Of a stretch of DNA of 64,000 nucleotides, positions 35,047 to 44,935 are shown in pieces. Made by a program: the position numbers and the translations under genes. How positions within the stretch are numbered: position 1 is the first letter of the stretch; each line of letters begins with the position of its first letter. Origin of the DNA: Pandoraea anhela (GTDB lineage Bacteria > Pseudomonadota > Gammaproteobacteria > Burkholderiales > Burkholderiaceae). A model generated the notes under the pieces. That model was given only the letters and a program-made list of their open reading frames with translations, ran no database searches and was not told the DNA's origin. The DNA is taken from contig NZ_CABPSB010000005.1 of NCBI RefSeq assembly GCF_902459655.1, positions 62,001-126,000 of the forward strand. The letters are read 5' to 3'.

Positions 35047-37698
35047 TCAGGCGCGCCGATCCCCGCCCGCCTGAGTCGGACGACGCTCCGCACTGGGGTG
35101 TTCGTCGCGGTGAACCGCCCCATGCGCGCCATCCGGACGGCTGTCACGTGGTGCCGGCTGGGGGCGCTCCTGCGGTTGCGGCTGCGGTTGCGGCTGCGGC
35201 TGCGGCTGCGGTTGCGGTTGCGGTTGCGGATGCGGCTGAGCCTGCGGACGCTCCGGCTGCGGTTGGGGTCTCGGCGCAGGCGGCACGCGCTCCGTCTGCG
35301 GTTCGGTGCGCGGCTGTGCACGCTCGATCTGCGGTTGCGGACGTTGTTGGAAGGGCTGCGGCTCCGGACGCGGTGCCGTCTGCCACTGCTGAGGGCGGCG
35401 GGCCGGCTCGGTGGTGTCAGGCTGCGCACGCCGCGCGGTGTCCACCGGTGGCGTCGGCTGCGCCCCACGCGCTTGCGCAGGCGCCACAGTGGCAGCAGGG
35501 GCATCAGGCAAAGCCGGGGCTTGCGGCGGCTGGCGACGGGACTGCATGTCGCGCTGGGCCGCCTCGTGCCCCGGTTGCGGAACGGACTGCGGCGATTCCA
35601 TGTGGGCACCGGGCTGACCTTGGCCGACGACACCCGGCGGATGCGGCACCCCGGATGACACCGCCTGCCCCGACCGCTCCGACCGCTCCGACCGCTCCGA
35701 CCGCTCATTAAGGTCGCCCGGCTGGGACGACACCGCCGGCTGCCCCGGACGATTCTGATAATTGCCGTGCCCCGGATAGGCGGGATAGCCTGGCTCGTTC
35801 GGCACACCCGGCATTCCAGGTACACCGGGCTGCCCCGGCATGCCGGTATGGCCCGGAGCGCCCGGAGCGCCCGGTACTCCCGGCTGGCCGGGCACGCCCG
35901 GTACACCCGGTACACCATACATCGGCGGGACGGCCCCCGTTGGCGCAAGCGCGCCGTGCGCGGGCGTCGCGCCGACTGCCCCCGTTGGCGCCAATGCCGG
36001 CTGCGCCGGCAGCGCACCATTCACCCCATTCGGCCCAATCGGTGCGCCCACCGGCCCGCGCGTACTGACGACGGTCACACGCGGCGCAACTTGCGTCGGC
36101 CCGTTCGGGCGGTCTGCCCCCAAATGGCGAACCTGCTGGCCGTTCTGCCCGAACAGCAGCGGCGCACCGCCAGCGTTCGGCACCGTCTGCAGACGGCTCG
36201 TCAGTTCGCGCGACGGCGCGCTGCGGGCGGCCGGCGCACGCGTCGCGAGCACTTGGCGGTTGAACACGCCCGCCGGAGGCGCACCCGCGGCCGGTCGGCT
36301 GCTGCCGAGCACACTCTGCTGCACCGGCGCCACGCCCGGTGTGTTGCCCACGCGCCAGGTCTGCGCGCCACGCGGCGGCGCGGCCAGCGCGGCCGGGGCG
36401 CCGACCGGGCGTCCCTGCACGAACGCCTGCGCCGGCATCGTCGACACCGCGCCGCGCACGTGCTGGTTCACATACACGTTGTTGACGTTGACGTTATTGG
36501 TGATATTGGTCGTACGCACGATCGTCGAGCGATTGATGTTCGTGACGTAAGACGAACTGGCGTGATACGCCGGACGATACGGATCGTGCGGGCCAAGGGC
36601 GAACCATGCGAGCCCGACGCCGCCCGCAGCGAACGTCACCCCCCACTGATTGCCACCACTGTTGCCCCCGACCCAGCCGACCAGCGCCGGCGCGTACACC
36701 GGACGTACCGCCACCGGCCCCGGCACCCAGCACCAGCGCGCATCGACGTAAGCCCAGCGTCCATAGTGATAAGGCGCGAAGCCCCACGGGGCATCGTCCA
36801 CCCACGTCCAGCCCCACGGATCGACCCACACCCAGTGGCCCGTGCGATAAGGCGCCCAGCCCGACGGCACGTTCGACGGCACCCACACCGCGCCGTAGCT
36901 CGGGGTCTCCTGCCACGAACCGTAGTCGTCCAGACTCTCGAAACCGGTCATGTCGCGCGGGACATAACGCGCGGAGACGGAGGCGTCTTCCCGGGCTTCG
37001 CGATCGCGCATCCATCGATCGAAGACGTCGGTCACGAGCGGTCCGGTCGGCTGCTGCGTCAGGTTCTGACCCACGAACGCCACGCGCTGCCCCTGCTGGA
37101 GCGGCACCGACGCGCCTTGACCGTAAGCCGTCCCCGCACCGCGCCACACGCTTACCGTGGTCACGCCGTTCGGATCGACATCGACACGGTACTCGCCGGC
37201 CTGCGTCGGCACGAACGCGAGATTCGGCGTATCGATCTCGTAAGGCCGATTCGGGTCGAAGCTGCGAAGGCGCACGCCCACCGTGCCCTGCGTTACGTTC
37301 AGTTGCACATTCTCGTCGGTCACCGCCGAGAGCGTCACACTTGTCGACGCCCCCATGCGCACCGCCGTGCCGCCCACGTGCATCTCGGCGCGGCTGTTGC
37401 GGTCGACCCAAATGGCGTCGCCCGTGGTGAGCGGCCGGTTACGATCGGCGTAACGCCACTCGCTGTTACCGGAGGGCGTGGAGGAAGCAGGGGAAGCGTA
37501 GGTGACGGTGCCGTCAAACTCGCTCAGCCGGGCCACGCGCCCCGGCGGGTCGGCGCTCTGCGCCTGCGCCACGGCGGGCAACCCCGCCGCGCCGAGCACG
37601 CTCAGCGCCAGCCCGACGCTGACCGCACGAACCGAACGAATCGAACGAATCGAACGCGTCGCATAAACCGTCGTCCACCAGGAAATCAGGGAATTCAT
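35047..37698 (-). CDS. Exported FecR/DUF6600-like protein with collagen-like and PQ-repeat tail
   Basis: An 883-residue protein. The signal peptide's hydrophobic run VSVGLALSVLGAAGLPAVAQA (about 26-46) suggests export. A FecR-like domain (about 60-220: GDAIWVDRNSRAEMH, LNVTQGTVGVRLR, PTQAGEYRVDV) is followed by a Trp/Tyr-rich block (about 245-350: YGAVWVPSNVPSGWAPYRTG, WGWTWVDDAPWGFAPYHYG) like the family I know as DUF6600. The second half is low complexity: 13 uninterrupted Gly-X-Y triplets (35800-35916), (SER)n at 35674-35711, and a long Gln-Pro run (35162-35235). The last residues are charged. Function unknown; it could be a cell-envelope or surface protein. It interrupts the usual hrcA-hemH neighbourhood. 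Confidence 0.75.
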   Translation of the reverse strand: MNSLISWWTTVYATRSIRSIRSVRAVSVGLALSVLGAAGLPAVAQAQSADPPGRVARLSEFDGTVTYASPASSTPSGNSEWRYADRNRPLTTGDAIWVDRNSRAEMHVGGTAVRMGASTSVTLSAVTDENVQLNVTQGTVGVRLRSFDPNRPYEIDTPNLAFVPTQAGEYRVDVDPNGVTTVSVWRGAGTAYGQGASVPLQQGQRVAFVGQNLTQQPTGPLVTDVFDRWMRDREAREDASVSARYVPRDMTGFESLDDYGSWQETPSYGAVWVPSNVPSGWAPYRTGHWVWVDPWGWTWVDDAPWGFAPYHYGRWAYVDARWCWVPGPVAVRPVYAPALVGWVGGNSGGNQWGVTFAAGGVGLAWFALGPHDPYRPAYHASSSYVTNINRSTIVRTTNITNNVNVNNVYVNQHVRGAVSTMPAQAFVQGRPVGAPAALAAPPRGAQTWRVGNTPGVAPVQQSVLGSSRPAAGAPPAGVFNRQVLATRAPAARSAPSRELTSRLQTVPNAGGAPLLFGQNGQQVRHLGADRPNGPTQVAPRVTVVSTRGPVGAPIGPNGVNGALPAQPALAPTGAVGATPAHGALAPTGAVPPMYGVPGVPGVPGQPGVPGAPGAPGHTGMPGQPGVPGMPGVPNEPGYPAYPGHGNYQNRPGQPAVSSQPGDLNERSERSERSERSGQAVSSGVPHPPGVVGQGQPGAHMESPQSVPQPGHEAAQRDMQSRRQPPQAPALPDAPAATVAPAQARGAQPTPPVDTARRAQPDTTEPARRPQQWQTAPRPEPQPFQQRPQPQIERAQPRTEPQTERVPPAPRPQPQPERPQAQPHPQPQPQPQPQPQPQPQPQPQERPQPAPRDSRPDGAHGAVHRDEHPSAERRPTQAGGDRRA
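35162..35235. repeat. Hexanucleotide repeat coding for Gln-Pro run
   Basis: Imperfect GGTTGC/GGCTGC hexamers in tandem, encoding about ten successive Gln-Pro pairs on the minus strand in the tail of the FecR-like protein. In-frame length variation by slippage would not break the protein. Confidence 0.8.
35674..35711. repeat. 9-bp tandem repeat (Ser-Glu-Arg)
   Basis: Four near-identical copies of GACCGCTCC in tandem, coding for repeated Glu-Arg-Ser on the minus strand within the FecR-like protein. Confidence 0.8.
35800..35916 (-). repeat. Collagen-like Gly-X-Y repeat tract
   Basis: Thirteen uninterrupted Gly-X-Y triplets, mostly G-V-P, G-M-P, G-Q-P and G-A-P, encoded by 117 bases. A single G-H-T triplet is the only one without Pro. 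Bacterial collagen-like stretches can form triple helices in surface proteins; 13 triplets is short. Confidence 0.85.
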
Positions 37699-37974
37699 AA
37701 ACACTCCGGGCCCTTTTCGATAGGCACGCCGTGCGTGGCGTCGATCCGCCACCGTGTTGCTCTGTCCGAATCCTCTGGGAGGCATCCAGCGTCGAACGAC
37801 GACCGCCTCGCCACAAGGGACGCTTCGAGCGTAAGCCCACCGCGTGTGACAGCGTGTAAAGGAATGCTACGGGTTTGTAACCGAAAGCGAGGCGCTTCGA
37901 TGGCGACTGATCGCGCCCTGGCGGTGCATAAGCGGGCGGCCTGAGCGCGGTCTCAGCGCGGTCTGAGCGTTGCC
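37699..37974. other. Spacer between hrcA and FecR-like gene
   Basis: A 276-bp spacer. On the minus strand the FecR-like gene starts at 37698, with CGGAGTG nearby as a weak ribosome site. No terminator for hrcA is obvious. A short ORF on the opposite strand here has no ribosome site or recognisable product. Confidence 0.4.
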
Positions 37975-39003
37975 TCAGTGCTGGCTGAGCGCGTTGGAGA
38001 GCAGCTTGGCGGTGATATCGACGATGGGAATCACGCGCTCGTAGGCCATGCGCGTCGGCCCGATCACGCCGAGCGTGCCCACGACCTGACCGTCGACTTC
38101 GTACGGAGCGGTGACGACCGTCATCTCTTCGATGGGCACGAGGCTGGACTCGCCGCCGATGAAAATCTGCACGCCGGACGCCCGGCTCGACACGTCGAGC
38201 AATTGCAGCAGCCCGGTCTTGGACTCGAACACGTCGAACAGCTTGCGCAGCCGCTCCATGTTCGACGAGAGGTCTTCCACGCCCAGCAGATTGCGCTCCC
38301 CCGAAATCAGCACGCTCTCGCGCGTGGTGTCGGCCATCGCGTCGCTGCCAGCCTGCACGGCCGCCTGCATCAGCGCACTCATGTCCGAGCGCAGGGCATC
38401 GAGTTCGCCGCGCAAGTAAGTGCGCACGTCGTCGAAACTGTGACCGCCGAAGTTGGCGTTCAGATAGTTTGCCGCCTCGACCAGTTGCGCCGGGGAATAA
38501 TCCTTTTCCGTCAGAATGATACGGTTCTGCACGTCGCCGTCGGGCGTGACGATGATCAGCAACACGCGCTTGTCGGACAGCCGCAGGAATTCGATATGAC
38601 GGAAGGTCTGGCTGCGGCGCGGGGTGAGCACCACGCCCGCGAACTGCGACAAATGCGAGAGCACCTGCGCGGCGGACGCGACCAGTTGCTGAGGCCCGGC
38701 GGGTTGCAAGCTCGTCTGCACTTGCGAGGCCAGATGGTGCACGGCCTCTTCGAGCGGGCGAACCGAGAGCATCGTGTCGACGAACAGGCGATAGGCGCGC
38801 GGCGTGGGCACGCGCCCGGCCGACGTATGCGGGCTGGCGACGAAGCCCAGCGCCTCGAGGTCGGCCATGACGTTGCGGATCGTCGCCGGGGACAGATCGA
38901 GTCCCGAAAAACGCGAGAGCGTGCGCGAGCCGACCGGCTGGCCATCCGCGATGTACCGTTCGATCAGGGTTTTGAGAAGCGTTTGCGCACGTTGATCTAG
39001 CAT
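37975..39003 (-). CDS. hrcA: Heat-inducible transcription repressor HrcA
   Basis: A 342-residue repressor that binds CIRCE elements and controls chaperone genes, with activity dependent on GroEL. The N-terminal winged helix has [42 protein letters not shown] (about 8-50), then [20 protein letters not shown] (about 57-76), both diagnostic. A GAF-like central domain and dimerisation segment follow. The start ATG 39003 is chosen because conservation begins at [10 protein letters not shown]. No CIRCE was found in this window, so its targets (probably groESL) are elsewhere. Divergent from nadK. Confidence 0.95.
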   Translation of the reverse strand: MLDQRAQTLLKTLIERYIADGQPVGSRTLSRFSGLDLSPATIRNVMADLEALGFVASPHTSAGRVPTPRAYRLFVDTMLSVRPLEEAVHHLASQVQTSLQPAGPQQLVASAAQVLSHLSQFAGVVLTPRRSQTFRHIEFLRLSDKRVLLIIVTPDGDVQNRIILTEKDYSPAQLVEAANYLNANFGGHSFDDVRTYLRGELDALRSDMSALMQAAVQAGSDAMADTTRESVLISGERNLLGVEDLSSNMERLRKLFDVFESKTGLLQLLDVSSRASGVQIFIGGESSLVPIEEMTVVTAPYEVDGQVVGTLGVIGPTRMAYERVIPIVDITAKLLSNALSQH

Positions 39004-39120
39004 GGCAAAAATTGTAACGCGAAACGTAGGTACGCGGCGCACGGTGAACGCCGGTACGCGAACCGTTGCAGGCCGTGCGTGGCGATGGTTGCTGTCATCG
39101 ACTTATGGTGTAATGGCGGC

Positions 39121-40029
39121 ATGAAAACTGGGAGCCCCTTCAAGACCGTGGCGCTCGTCGGGAAGTACCATGCCGACGGCGTCGCCGAACCATTGCTCAC
39201 GCTTGCGGCATGCATTGCCCAGCGTGGGCATCACGTCGTCTTCGAGCGCGATACCGCGCACAACATCGGCGCCGGCGCCGATCCGTACGGCACGCTCGAC
39301 ATTCAGGAAATCGCCACACAGGCCGATGTGGCCGTGGTGGTCGGGGGCGACGGCACGATGCTCGGCGTCGGCCGACAGCTCGCCGCCGCCAGGGTCCCGC
39401 TCATCGGGGTGAACCACGGACGTGTGGGCTTCATCACCGACATTCCGCTCGACGAAATGCGGCAGGTCGTGCCCGCCATGCTCGAAGGGCACTTCGAAGC
39501 CGAACAGCGCACGCTGCTGGCCGCACGCATCGAGCGCGACGGCCAGACCCTCTTCGAGACACTGGCGTTCAACGACGTGGTCGTGAACCGTTCGGGCATC
39601 TCCGGCATGGTCGAGCTGCGTGTCGACGTCGACGGCCGCTTCATGTACAAGCAGCGCTCGGACGGCCTGATCGTCGCCACGCCCACCGGCTCGACGGCGT
39701 ACGCGCTGTCCGCCACCGGCCCGATCCTGCACCCGCGCCTGGGCGGCGTGGTGCTCGTGCCGATCGCACCGCATGCGCTGTCCAACCGGCCGATCGTGCT
39801 GCCCGATTCGAGCGACATCGTCATCACGATCACGGGCGGACGCGAGGTCGGCGCAAACTTCGACATGCAGTCGTTCGCCGAACTGCGCCAGGGCGACAAG
39901 ATCCTGGTCGGCCGCTCGGAGCATCAGGTGACGTTCCTGCACCCGGTCGGTTACAACTACTACGCCACCCTGCGCCGCAAGCTGCACTGGAACGAGCATA
40001 TCTCCGACGAAGATACGCCGCAGAACTGA
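39121..40029 (+). CDS. nadK: NAD kinase
   Basis: A 302-residue ATP-NAD kinase that makes NADP. The motifs [13 protein letters not shown] (about 76-88), [11 protein letters not shown] (about 97-107), [18 protein letters not shown] and [19 protein letters not shown] (about 189-207) are all present. ATG 39121 is preferred because conserved sequence (FKTVALVGK) starts directly after it; an in-frame ATG at 39112 adds three residues. Recn lies 23 bp downstream. Divergent from hrcA, as in other Burkholderiaceae. Confidence 0.96.
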   Translation: MKTGSPFKTVALVGKYHADGVAEPLLTLAACIAQRGHHVVFERDTAHNIGAGADPYGTLDIQEIATQADVAVVVGGDGTMLGVGRQLAAARVPLIGVNHGRVGFITDIPLDEMRQVVPAMLEGHFEAEQRTLLAARIERDGQTLFETLAFNDVVVNRSGISGMVELRVDVDGRFMYKQRSDGLIVATPTGSTAYALSATGPILHPRLGGVVLVPIAPHALSNRPIVLPDSSDIVITITGGREVGANFDMQSFAELRQGDKILVGRSEHQVTFLHPVGYNYYATLRRKLHWNEHISDEDTPQN

Positions 40030-40052
40030 CTTCACGCCTCACCCGACATCCC

Positions 40053-41717
40053 ATGCTACGCAGTCTCTCGATTCGCGATTTCGTGATCGTCGATCGTCTC
40101 GATCTGGAATTCTCCGCCGGTTTCACCGTGTTCTCGGGGGAGACCGGCGCGGGCAAATCGATTCTGATCGATGCGCTGGCGCTCGCGATGGGCGAGCGCG
40201 GCGACACCAGCATGGTGCGCAACGGGCAGACGCGCGCCGACATCACCGCCGAGTTCGCTGCGGACGCCGAAGCGCGTCCCGACCTCGAAGCGTGGCTTCA
40301 GGCGCAGGCGCTCACCCTCGAAGAACACGGCGGCGTGCTGCTGCGTCGCGTACTCGACGCCGGCGGACGCTCCCGCGCCTTCATCAACGGCACGCCCGCC
40401 ACCCTCGCGCAACTGCGCGAACTCGGGGAGATGCTCGTCGACATTCACGGACAGCACGCGCACCAGCAACTGCTGCGTCCGGACGCACAGCGCCGGTTGC
40501 TCGACTCCCATGCGGGCGCCACCGGCCTTGCCGCCGATGCCGCCGCCGCCCACAAGGAGTGGCGTCGCCTCGTGAAGCGTTGCGAGGAGGCGCATGGCCG
40601 CGACCGCGAACTGCAACTGGAGCGCGAGCGTCTCGAATGGCAGACGTCGGAACTCGACAAGCTCAATCCGCAGGAAGGCGAGTGGGACGACGTGAGCGCC
40701 GAACACCGCCGGCTCTCTCACGCGGCGAGTCTCATCAACGGCGTACAAGGCGCGCTCGACGCCCTGGCCGAAGCGGATGGGGCCATCGTCCCGTCGCTCG
40801 GGCACGTGGTGCATCAGATCCGCGAACTGGCGGAGATCGACGCGGGCCTTGCCGATACGCTCGCCGCGCTCGAACCGGCCGAGATTCAACTTCGCGAAGC
40901 GGTTCACTCGCTCACGCATTACGCGCAGCGCATCGACCTCGATCCGGAGCGGCTTGCCGTGGTCGAGCAACGTCTCGACGCTTTGCATTCCGCCGCCCGC
41001 AAGTTCCGCGTCACCCCCGAGCAGTTGCCTGCGGAACTGGCCGAGCGACGCGCGCAGCTGGAAGAATTGACGGCGTCGGCAGACACGGCCGCCATGCAAG
41101 CGGCGGCCGACGCGGCGCACGCGACCTATCTCAAACTCGCCAAGGACCTGTCCAAGGCGCGCGCCAGGGCGGCGGCGTCGCTCGCGCGCGAAGTCACACG
41201 CGCGATGCAAGACCTGTCGATGCCCGGCGGACGCTTCGAAGTCGCGCTCACGCCCACACCCGAGCCACAGTCGTTCGGTCTGGAGACGGTCGAATTCCTC
41301 GTTGCGGGCCACCCGGGCGTGCCGACGCGCCCGCTCGCCAAAGTCGCCTCGGGCGGCGAACTCGCCCGCATCAGCCTCGCCTTGCAGGTCATCGCCAGCA
41401 GCGCAAGTCTCACGCCGACGCTGATCTTCGACGAAGTCGACTCGGGCATCGGCGGCGCCGTCGCGGAAGTGGTCGGCCGTCTGCTGCGAGAGCTGGGTCA
41501 GGGACGGCAGGTGTTGTGCGTCACGCACTTGCCGCAGGTCGCCGCACTCGGCCATCAGCATCTGCGCGTGAGCAAGCGCAGCGATGGCGACACGACGATG
41601 AGCGAAATCGAACCGCTCGGGCGCAGCGAGCGGGTCGAGGAGATTGCACGCATGCTCGGTGGGGTCGAGATTACCGCCACGACGCGCAAGCATGCGCGGG
41701 AGATGCTGGCGCTCTGA
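40053..41717 (+). CDS. recN: DNA repair protein RecN
   Basis: A 554-residue SMC-like ATPase acting in recombinational double-strand break repair. Walker A is in FSGETGAGKSILIDALALAMGER (about 28-50). The HGQHAHQQLLRP motif (about 133-144) and a long central coiled coil (about 165-370) follow. The ABC signature region VASGGELARISLALQ (about 431-445) and Walker B LIFDEVDSGIGG (about 460-471) close the ATPase. Length is typical. Cotranscribed with nadK. A long reading frame on the opposite strand is an artefact of GC-rich codons. Confidence 0.96.
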   Translation: MLRSLSIRDFVIVDRLDLEFSAGFTVFSGETGAGKSILIDALALAMGERGDTSMVRNGQTRADITAEFAADAEARPDLEAWLQAQALTLEEHGGVLLRRVLDAGGRSRAFINGTPATLAQLRELGEMLVDIHGQHAHQQLLRPDAQRRLLDSHAGATGLAADAAAAHKEWRRLVKRCEEAHGRDRELQLERERLEWQTSELDKLNPQEGEWDDVSAEHRRLSHAASLINGVQGALDALAEADGAIVPSLGHVVHQIRELAEIDAGLADTLAALEPAEIQLREAVHSLTHYAQRIDLDPERLAVVEQRLDALHSAARKFRVTPEQLPAELAERRAQLEELTASADTAAMQAAADAAHATYLKLAKDLSKARARAAASLAREVTRAMQDLSMPGGRFEVALTPTPEPQSFGLETVEFLVAGHPGVPTRPLAKVASGGELARISLALQVIASSASLTPTLIFDEVDSGIGGAVAEVVGRLLRELGQGRQVLCVTHLPQVAALGHQHLRVSKRSDGDTTMSEIEPLGRSERVEEIARMLGGVEITATTRKHAREMLAL

Positions 41718-41887
41718 AGGACGGCCCGGCGGGCCAGGGCATCTCACGCATCTCAAAATATCGCACGACGTCCCACGACTCGGGCGCGTCCCGGCAGACA
41801 TGCTGATGCGGCGGGACCTGCCCCACGCCATTGAAAACGAGCGGCGAATCATCGGCCGCCCGTAAACTTTCACGCAACGCCGAAGCG

Positions 41888-44806
41888 TCAGACTGGCCCG
41901 GCGGACGCGAATACCGAATCCCAAAGCGCCATCACCGCATCGCGCTCCGCCTCGATGTCGGCAGCCGGCACGCGCGCCGCCTCCACGCCGTCCAGACGCA
42001 ACTTGTGCTGACGTTTGCGATACGTCCGATAGGCCGCCCCCGCGTCCTCGGCGAGCTTCGCGTCGATCAGGCCGAGCCCTGCCGCTTCGCGCAGCAATGC
42101 GATGTTGCCTGCATTGCGCAACAGCGCCGGGTGCGCGCCCGAGTGCAGCAGCACCAGATACTGCACGGTGAATTCGATATCCACCATGCCGCCCCGGTCG
42201 TGCTTCAGATCGAACAGCTTCGTAGGGTTCGGATGCCCTTCGAGCACCTTGCGGCGCATCGCCACGATTTCCTGCGCGAGCGGCAGCGCCTCGCGCGGCG
42301 TGGCCAGCACCTGTGCCCGAATGTCCTCGAATGCCGCACCGATGGTCTCGTCGCCCGCACAGAACCGCGCGCGCGTGAGCGCCTGATGCTCCCAGACCCA
42401 CGCCGTGTTGGCATTGCCTTCACGGAACTGATACTGACGGAAGCTCTCGATGTTCGTCACCAGCAAACCGGACAGCCCGTTCGGACGCAACCGCAGATCG
42501 ACGTCGAAGAGCATGCCCGCGCCCGTGTGCGTGGTGAGCCACGTGACGAAGCGACGGGCGAGCGCCGCGTAGGCGTCCGGCGCATGCTCGTCGTCATCGT
42601 CGTACAGGAAGATCAGATCGAGGTCCGACGCGTAGCCCAGCTCCTTGCCGCCGAGCTTGCCGTAGGCGATGACCGAAAAGCGCGGGACTTCGCGATGACG
42701 CGTCGCCACGTGCGGCCAGACGGTCGAGAGCGTCACGTCGACGATGATGTCCGCCAGTTCCGACAGACGGTCGCCGATGGCCTCGACCGACAAGGTGCCC
42801 TGCAAATCGAGCAGCAGAATGCGGAAGACTTCCGCGTGATGCGCTCGACGCAAAATGTCCATCTGCACTTCGACGTTGCCCGCCGCGCCCGCCGCGTTCA
42901 GGCTCAGCAGCAATTGCGTCTTGAACGACGGCCAGTCGAACGGAGCGGCGAGCGCTTCGTCGTCGAGCAGTTCGTCGAGCAGTTGCGGATGGCTGATCAG
43001 ATACCCCGCCGCCCAGCGCGACCCTGCGAGCACCTTGACCACGCGCTCGAGCGCGCGAGGATACTCGGTGAGCAGCGCCAGATAGGAACTGCGACGGCTG
43101 ATCGTGGAGAGCAGATCGAGCATGCGGGCGAGCACGGCGTCCGCCTCGTCCGTGCCTGCCGCACCTTCGACGGCGCGCTGCACGAGTTGATCGAAGCGTC
43201 GTCGGCTGATCTCGCCCAGCGCCTTGTAGCGTGACGATGTCCACACGGCGCGCAGGCGGTCGAGCGCGCTTTCGGCGTCGGTGAAGCCCAGACGCGTCAA
43301 CTGATTGCCGAGATCGCCCGTCTGGGCTTCGTCCGCCAGACATTCGCTCCACAACTCCGGCGGACACTCGCAATCGCCCGTGCCCGATGCGCCGGACGCC
43401 GCTTTCCCCTTCTGCCCGCCGCCATTGGCCTTGTCCGCGAAAATCTCGTCGAACTGACCGGCGACGAATTCGCGATGCTCATCGAGCACCGTCATGAACG
43501 TCGCTTCGTCGGGGAATCCCATGGCGCGCGCCACAGCGAGACGGTCCTCGCCGGTGGCGGGCAGGATGTGTGTCTGCGCATCGTCCAGGTATTGAATCCG
43601 GTGTTCGAGCTTGCGCAGGAAGGCGTAGGCGTTCGCCAGGGCTTCGGCCACGTTTTGCGCCAGCCAGCCGCGCCGCGCCGCCACGCCGAGCACGGCAAGC
43701 GTGGGCCGCACGCGCAGTTCCGGCTCCTGCCCGCCGCGAATCAGCTGGAATACCTGTGCCGAGAACTCGACTTCGCGAATGCCGCCGCGCCCGAGCTTGA
43801 TATCGTTGATGCGAGCCGGTTTGGCGCGTGCGCGGCGCTCGGCCTCATGGCGAATCTGCTCGTGCAGCGCACGAATCGCGCCGATCACGCCGTAATCCAG
43901 ATAGCGACGGAAGACGAACGGCTGCACTAGCGACGTGAGCAGCCGCTCGACACGCTTGCCCGGCTCGCTCGCGAGTTCGGACACGAGACGCCCCTTGATC
44001 CACGCGTAGCGCTCCCACTCGCGGCCCTGCACGTAGAAATACTCTTCCAGCATCGGCAGGCTGCACACGAGCGGCCCCGAATCGCCGTTCGGGCGCAGAC
44101 GCATGTCCACGCGAAACACATAGCCGTCCGGCGTCAGTTCGGAGATCAGCCCGATCAGCTTGCGCCCGAGCTTGGTGAAGAACTCGTGGTTCGACAGCAA
44201 ACGCAGACGGCTCGCGGCGGCGGGATCGGCGTCGTCGGGCGGGGTGGTGTCGCCGTCGTCCTCATACAGGAAGATCAGGTCGATATCGGACGAGACGTTG
44301 AGTTCGCGCCCGCCGAGCTTGCCCATGCCGACCACACCGAGCGTCTGACGCTCCCCTTCGGCGTTGCGCGGCACGCCGTGAATCGCTTCGAGTTCGCGCG
44401 AGAGCACGGCAATGCCCGCCTGCACGGCGAACTCGGCCAGCGCCGTCATGGCCTCGGTCACTTCGGACAACTCGGCGCGGCCATCCAGATCGCGCTGCAT
44501 GACGGCGCAAAGCGCCTCCACGCGCAGTACGCGCAGGGCCCGCGCGAGCGTCGCTTCGTCCAGACCGGTCGCGCCCCACGGCTGCTCGGGTGGCGACAGC
44601 AACGTGCCCGTGATGGCTTCGAAGCGGCGGGCGAGCCAGCGGGCGTCCACCGGATGCTCGGCGAGCGACGGCAACGCCTCGGCCAGCGCGGGGCGACTCG
44701 CGAGCATGCGGGCGGCGTATCGCGAGTAGGACTGAATATCGGTTGGGATTTCGGGTGAACTCACTGGCGGGGTTCCGGTCAGCAAAGGATGAAGAGACTT
44801 TCGCAT
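41888..44806 (-). CDS. glnE: Glutamine synthetase adenylyltransferase/deadenylase GlnE
   Basis: About 972 residues from ATG 44806; GTG 44764 (958 residues) is equally possible. GlnE adds or removes AMP on glutamine synthetase under PII control. Two nucleotidyltransferase domains are visible, each with GKLGGRELN/GKLGGKELG then the metal-binding Asp pairs: DIDLIFLYEDDGD in the N-terminal deadenylase half and DLDLIFLYDDDDE in the C-terminal adenylylase half. VDMRLRPNGDSGPLV and VDLRLRPNGLSGLLV repeat in both. It is divergent from yhdP. Confidence 0.94.
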   Translation of the reverse strand: MRKSLHPLLTGTPPVSSPEIPTDIQSYSRYAARMLASRPALAEALPSLAEHPVDARWLARRFEAITGTLLSPPEQPWGATGLDEATLARALRVLRVEALCAVMQRDLDGRAELSEVTEAMTALAEFAVQAGIAVLSRELEAIHGVPRNAEGERQTLGVVGMGKLGGRELNVSSDIDLIFLYEDDGDTTPPDDADPAAASRLRLLSNHEFFTKLGRKLIGLISELTPDGYVFRVDMRLRPNGDSGPLVCSLPMLEEYFYVQGREWERYAWIKGRLVSELASEPGKRVERLLTSLVQPFVFRRYLDYGVIGAIRALHEQIRHEAERRARAKPARINDIKLGRGGIREVEFSAQVFQLIRGGQEPELRVRPTLAVLGVAARRGWLAQNVAEALANAYAFLRKLEHRIQYLDDAQTHILPATGEDRLAVARAMGFPDEATFMTVLDEHREFVAGQFDEIFADKANGGGQKGKAASGASGTGDCECPPELWSECLADEAQTGDLGNQLTRLGFTDAESALDRLRAVWTSSRYKALGEISRRRFDQLVQRAVEGAAGTDEADAVLARMLDLLSTISRRSSYLALLTEYPRALERVVKVLAGSRWAAGYLISHPQLLDELLDDEALAAPFDWPSFKTQLLLSLNAAGAAGNVEVQMDILRRAHHAEVFRILLLDLQGTLSVEAIGDRLSELADIIVDVTLSTVWPHVATRHREVPRFSVIAYGKLGGKELGYASDLDLIFLYDDDDEHAPDAYAALARRFVTWLTTHTGAGMLFDVDLRLRPNGLSGLLVTNIESFRQYQFREGNANTAWVWEHQALTRARFCAGDETIGAAFEDIRAQVLATPREALPLAQEIVAMRRKVLEGHPNPTKLFDLKHDRGGMVDIEFTVQYLVLLHSGAHPALLRNAGNIALLREAAGLGLIDAKLAEDAGAAYRTYRKRQHKLRLDGVEAARVPAADIEAERDAVMALWDSVFASAGPV

Positions 44807-44935
44807 GCTTACCCGGGCGCGATGAAACGCCGGATCACACGTCTGTTTCGCCCAAGGCCCGGCCATCGGACGCCCCTGGGCTTGTGTTACAGTCTTTGCC
44901 ACAGAAACTACCACATTACCTCGTAGACGCGCAGC

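Noticed and set aside
35767-37944. 725-codon plus-strand frame opposite the FecR-like gene
   Set aside because: Arg/His-rich shadow of the repeat-rich gene; the minus-strand frame has a signal peptide and known domains.
31374-39120. CIRCE element (TTAGCACTC-N9-GAGTGCTAA)
   Set aside because: Searched by eye upstream of grpE, dnaK, hrcA and nadK; not present.
40056-42401. 781-codon open frame antisense to recN and the 3' end of glnE
   Set aside because: Product composition (Arg/Gly/His/Asp-rich) is that of a GC-rich antisense frame; recN and glnE are unambiguous.
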